From assembly GCA_947258375.1 (NCBI GenBank), contig CAMYIJ010000018.1, positions 1-44,262 of the forward strand: a stretch of DNA of 44,262 nt. The letters run 5' to 3'. Positions 41,224-44,262 of this stretch are shown one piece after another. The notes beneath the pieces were generated by a model. It was not told where the DNA came from. It searched no databases and saw only the letters and a list, made by a program, of their open reading frames with translations. The position numbers and the translations under genes were made by a program. Each line of letters begins with the position of its first letter. Position 1 is the stretch's first letter. This DNA is from an uncultured Acidimicrobiaceae bacterium (GTDB lineage: Bacteria; Actinomycetota; Acidimicrobiia; Spongiisociales; UBA5794).

Positions 41224-44200
41224 ATGAGAGGTGAGGAGTCGGCCGTGGAAGTCTTGTCGCGGGCTAGGGCACGTATCGGGTTGCGAAGCCGGTGGGGGGT
41301 GAGACTCACCTCACAAAGACCGCTAGCGGCTTTCGCGGTGATGGTCCTGGTGGCCACGGCCGTCGTGGTCGTACCGTCGGTGACCGGCGTAGAGGACCTG
41401 CCGGGTCCGGCTTCGGTTGAGCCGGCGCAGGCTTTCCCGAGCTACCACGACGGAACCGACAGCGGGTACTGCTTTGCCTGTCACGGCGATTTCCGTGGCG
41501 GAAGTGGAGACCTCCACAGTTTCCATCTGAACTTCACGTCGAACTGTGCGCTGTGTCACACCGGAGATGGCCGTAACAACCCGTTGACAATGTGGTCCCA
41601 AGGAAACGAATTGGGCTGCGCTGGGTGTCACGGCCGCGACTACGGCCAGAGCGTCCTCGCCGACTACACCAATGATGGCGGCACAACACTCTTCCCGACC
41701 GCCGGTTTGCCGAAGGCAACGACTGCTGGACTGCGCGCCCACCACGCTGGTGGTGGGATCTCGAGTTGCGCTTCTTGCCACGGCCCGGGCTCAGAAGAGC
41801 CGCCGGGCAATGTTGCTCCCGATCCAACTCCGGTTAGTGAAGACGTTCTGCCGCCGTATTACGGGCGTAGCGACGTCACGCTCACGGACTCGTGTGCCGA
41901 TGGTCTCGACAACGACGGCGACGGCCTTTACGACACCAACGCGCCTGACGCAGTTGACCCGCGGACAGGTGATGCCGAACCGGGTCCCGATCCCGACTGC
42001 GTAGACAATGTTGCCCCCACGGCAGACGCCAACGGCCCGTACACAGGGATAGTTGGCTCCGCCGTTCTCTTCGACGGATCCGGCTCGTCCGATTCGGACG
42101 GCACGATCGTGGCTTACGACTGGGACTTTGGTGATGGCGGTACCGGCACCGGCATGATGCCGTCATACACGTATGCCGCGGACGGGACCTACACGGTGAC
42201 CCTGACGGTCACCGATGACGGTGGTTTGACCGACACGGCGACATCGACGGCAACCATCGATCCGATTCCCAATGTTGCGCCAACGGCTGATGCCAACGGC
42301 CCGTACACCGGGACTGCCGGTGTGGCCGTGGTCTTCGATGGGTCGGGTTCGGTCGATACCGACGGCACGATTGTCTCCTATGACTGGGACTTTGGTGACG
42401 GCGGGACCGGTACCGGGGTGGCGCCCAGCTATATCTACGTGGCGGAGGGGGCCTACACGGTGTCCCTGACGGTGACCGATGACGACGGCGCGACCGACAC
42501 CGCGACGTCGACGGCCACCATTGCTCCGGCACCGAACGTACCGCCGACTGCGGATGCCAACGGTCCGTATGGGGCCACGGTGGGCACACCGATTCTGTTC
42601 GACGGATCGGCCTCGGTCGATACCGACGGCACGATTGTCTCCTATGACTGGGACTTCGGTGATGGCGGGACCGGTACGGGGGTGACGCCTTCCTATGCGT
42701 ATGCGACGGACGGCACGTTCACAGTGACGTTGACCGTGACCGACGACGATGGCGCGACCGACACCGATACGTCGACCGCCGTGATCACATTGGTTCCCAA
42801 TGTTCCTCCAACGGCTGATGCCAACGGTCCGTACACCGGGACTGCCGGTGTGGCCGTGGTCTTCGATGGGTCGGGTTCGGTCGATACCGACGGCACGATT
42901 GTCTCCTATGACTGGGACTTCGGTGACGGCGGGACCGGTACCGGGGTGGCGCCCAGCTACATATACGTGGCGGAGGGGACGTACACAGTGTCCCTAACGG
43001 TTACCGACGATGGCGGCGAGAGCGACACGGCCACATCGACGGCCACCATCGCTCCGGCACCCAACGTGCCGCCAACAGCCGATGCCAACGGCCCCTACAC
43101 CGGAACGGCCGGAGCGCCGGTGACCTTCGACGGATCCGGTTCGGCCGACACTGACGGCACCATCGTTTCATATGACTGGGACTTCGGTGACGGTGGCACC
43201 GGCAGCGGCGTGAGCCCGACCCACACCTATGTGGCCGCCGGCGCTTACACCGTGACTCTGACGGTGACCGACGATGACGGCGCGAGCGACACGGCCACAT
43301 CGAGCGCCGACATCGGCGCGGCCAACGTTGCCCCGACGGCGGATGCCAATGGACCGTACACGGGGACGGCCGGGACGGCAGTCACGTTCGACGGGTCTGC
43401 TTCGTCCGATAGCGACGGCATCATCGTCTCCTATGACTGGGACTTCGGTGACGGCGGTAGCGCTACCGGCGTGGCGCCCTCGTACGCTTATGCGGCTGCC
43501 GGGACCTACACGGTGTCGTTGACGGTGACCGATGACGATGGCGCCACCGACACGGCGACGTCGACTGCGACTATCGATCCGGCACCCAACGTGCCCCCGA
43601 CGGCAGTCGACGACAGCTACTCAACATCTGAGGGAGCCACCCTGACGGTGCCCGCCCCCGGTGTTCTGGGCAACGACTCCGACGATGACGGTGATCCGAT
43701 CACGGCAGTGCTCGACACCGACGTGTCGAACGGTTCGCTGACGCTGAGCGCAGACGGTTCCTTCGTCTACACGCCGAACGGCGGCTTCATCGGATCGGAT
43801 TCGTTCACCTACTTCGCGAATGATGGACTCGCCAATTCCATCGCGGCGACGGTGAACATTGCTGTCAGCCCGGCCGGCACGATCCAAGCCGTGAACGATT
43901 CCTACACAACCTCTGCCGACACAGCGTTGAGCGTGGCCGCTCCGGGTGTGCTCGCCAACGACCTCGGCGGATCCAGCCTGTGGGCGTTCACGAGGTCGAA
44001 CCCGACTGCCGGGACCCTCTCGTTCAGCTACACGGGTTCGTTCACATACACGCCGAACGCCGGCTTCACCGGGACGGACAGCTTCACCTACGACTTCTGG
44101 GACAGCGATAGCGCCATGTGGTCGAACGTGGCCACCGTGACGATCGACGTCGGCGGAGTTGCCAATGTGGCGCCGACTGCTGATGCTGATGGCCCGTATA

Positions 44201-44262
44201 GCGGGACTGTTGGGTTGGCGGTGACGTTTGATGGGTCGGGTTCGTTCGATTCGGACGGCACG
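41224..44262 (+). CDS. Membrane-anchored tetraheme c-type cytochrome with PKD and cadherin-like repeats (partial)
   Basis: The frame is open from ATG 41224 to the right edge (1013 codons, no stop). Residues 27-52 hold an Arg-rich then hydrophobic signal-anchor. Four CxxCH sites follow: CFACH (83-87), CALCH (108-112), CAGCH (132-136) and CASCH (182-186); His98, His101 and His173/174 could be the second axial ligands. A CADGLDNDGDG Ca2+-type loop begins at 224. Six PKD repeats of about 88 residues (from nucleotides 42007, 42271, 42535, 42799, 43063 and 43324) carry YDWDFGDG and YTVTLTVTDD. Then come two cadherin-like Big_9-type repeats (VLGNDSDDDGDPITAV, GSFTYTPNAGFTGTDS) and the start of a seventh PKD. 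TTG at 41215, closer to GGGGAG, is an alternative start. It has no partner gene in the window. Probable surface redox protein. Confidence 0.9.
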   Translation, partial: MRGEESAVEVLSRARARIGLRSRWGVRLTSQRPLAAFAVMVLVATAVVVVPSVTGVEDLPGPASVEPAQAFPSYHDGTDSGYCFACHGDFRGGSGDLHSFHLNFTSNCALCHTGDGRNNPLTMWSQGNELGCAGCHGRDYGQSVLADYTNDGGTTLFPTAGLPKATTAGLRAHHAGGGISSCASCHGPGSEEPPGNVAPDPTPVSEDVLPPYYGRSDVTLTDSCADGLDNDGDGLYDTNAPDAVDPRTGDAEPGPDPDCVDNVAPTADANGPYTGIVGSAVLFDGSGSSDSDGTIVAYDWDFGDGGTGTGMMPSYTYAADGTYTVTLTVTDDGGLTDTATSTATIDPIPNVAPTADANGPYTGTAGVAVVFDGSGSVDTDGTIVSYDWDFGDGGTGTGVAPSYIYVAEGAYTVSLTVTDDDGATDTATSTATIAPAPNVPPTADANGPYGATVGTPILFDGSASVDTDGTIVSYDWDFGDGGTGTGVTPSYAYATDGTFTVTLTVTDDDGATDTDTSTAVITLVPNVPPTADANGPYTGTAGVAVVFDGSGSVDTDGTIVSYDWDFGDGGTGTGVAPSYIYVAEGTYTVSLTVTDDGGESDTATSTATIAPAPNVPPTADANGPYTGTAGAPVTFDGSGSADTDGTIVSYDWDFGDGGTGSGVSPTHTYVAAGAYTVTLTVTDDDGASDTATSSADIGAANVAPTADANGPYTGTAGTAVTFDGSASSDSDGIIVSYDWDFGDGGSATGVAPSYAYAAAGTYTVSLTVTDDDGATDTATSTATIDPAPNVPPTAVDDSYSTSEGATLTVPAPGVLGNDSDDDGDPITAVLDTDVSNGSLTLSADGSFVYTPNGGFIGSDSFTYFANDGLANSIAATVNIAVSPAGTIQAVNDSYTTSADTALSVAAPGVLANDLGGSSLWAFTRSNPTAGTLSFSYTGSFTYTPNAGFTGTDSFTYDFWDSDSAMWSNVATVTIDVGGVANVAPTADADGPYSGTVGLAVTFDGSGSFDSDGT

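Noticed and set aside
42007..43587. The PKD region as non-coding satellite DNA
   Set aside because: The 264-base period is a whole number of codons, the frame is open throughout, and substitutions between repeats are mostly synonymous or conservative.

Overview
The window looks like chromosomal DNA of a high-GC Gram-positive actinobacterium, most likely from the Acidimicrobiia or a related uncultured lineage. The clues are uniformly high GC with GC-rich third codon positions, a DUF222-type HNH endonuclease (13E12 family), threonine-rich lipoprotein linkers after the lipobox, efflux adaptors carrying peptidoglycan-binding repeats, and many GTG starts or genes without a clear Shine-Dalgarno sequence. 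I saw no tRNA, rRNA, CRISPR array, transposase or phage gene.

Layout. 1-215 is the tail of an inositol-monophosphatase family gene. 295-8843 is mostly a peptide-use locus: an SDR oxidoreductase and an S58/P1 N-terminal-nucleophile peptidase on the minus strand, divergent from a Dpp/Opp-type importer (two permeases, a fused double ATPase, a binding lipoprotein) followed by an M20 metallopeptidase. 8866-14276 is a minus-strand series: a small membrane protein, an HNH/DUF222 protein, an SRPBCC protein, a large molybdopterin oxidoreductase and a HAD phosphatase. 14355-20376 holds an MMPL/RND transporter, histidine kinase and NarL-type regulator with overlapping stop and start codons, and an MscS channel. 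20449-25573 has NAD salvage genes (nicotinamidase and nicotinate phosphoribosyltransferase) around an unknown membrane protein, a VapBC module and a LOG-family protein. 25687-29835 is a four-gene export operon (Cys-motif lipoprotein, PG-binding adaptor, MacB-like ATPase and permease). 30048-34000 carries an AbiEi/DUF559 protein, a GyrI-like protein, a secreted protein and an EamA transporter. 34208-40906 has a 1064-residue secreted beta-helix/beta-propeller protein, an MFS exporter and a metallophosphoesterase. From 41224 to the window end runs an open-ended gene for a membrane-anchored tetraheme c-type cytochrome fused to a long series of PKD and cadherin-like repeats.

Two things stand out. 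First, a family of six 50-56 bp palindromes sits at or just after gene 3' ends (225, 729, 19140, 29864, 29942, 30961). One copy is a perfect 54-bp palindrome, two are in tandem, and one is translated as the C-terminus of the AbiEi/DUF559 protein; the perfect copy is free of stop codons in all six frames. Second, the gene from 41224 joins four CxxCH heme sites to a repeat stalk, which suggests a cell-surface redox protein.

All family names come from motif recognition by eye; no database search was possible.
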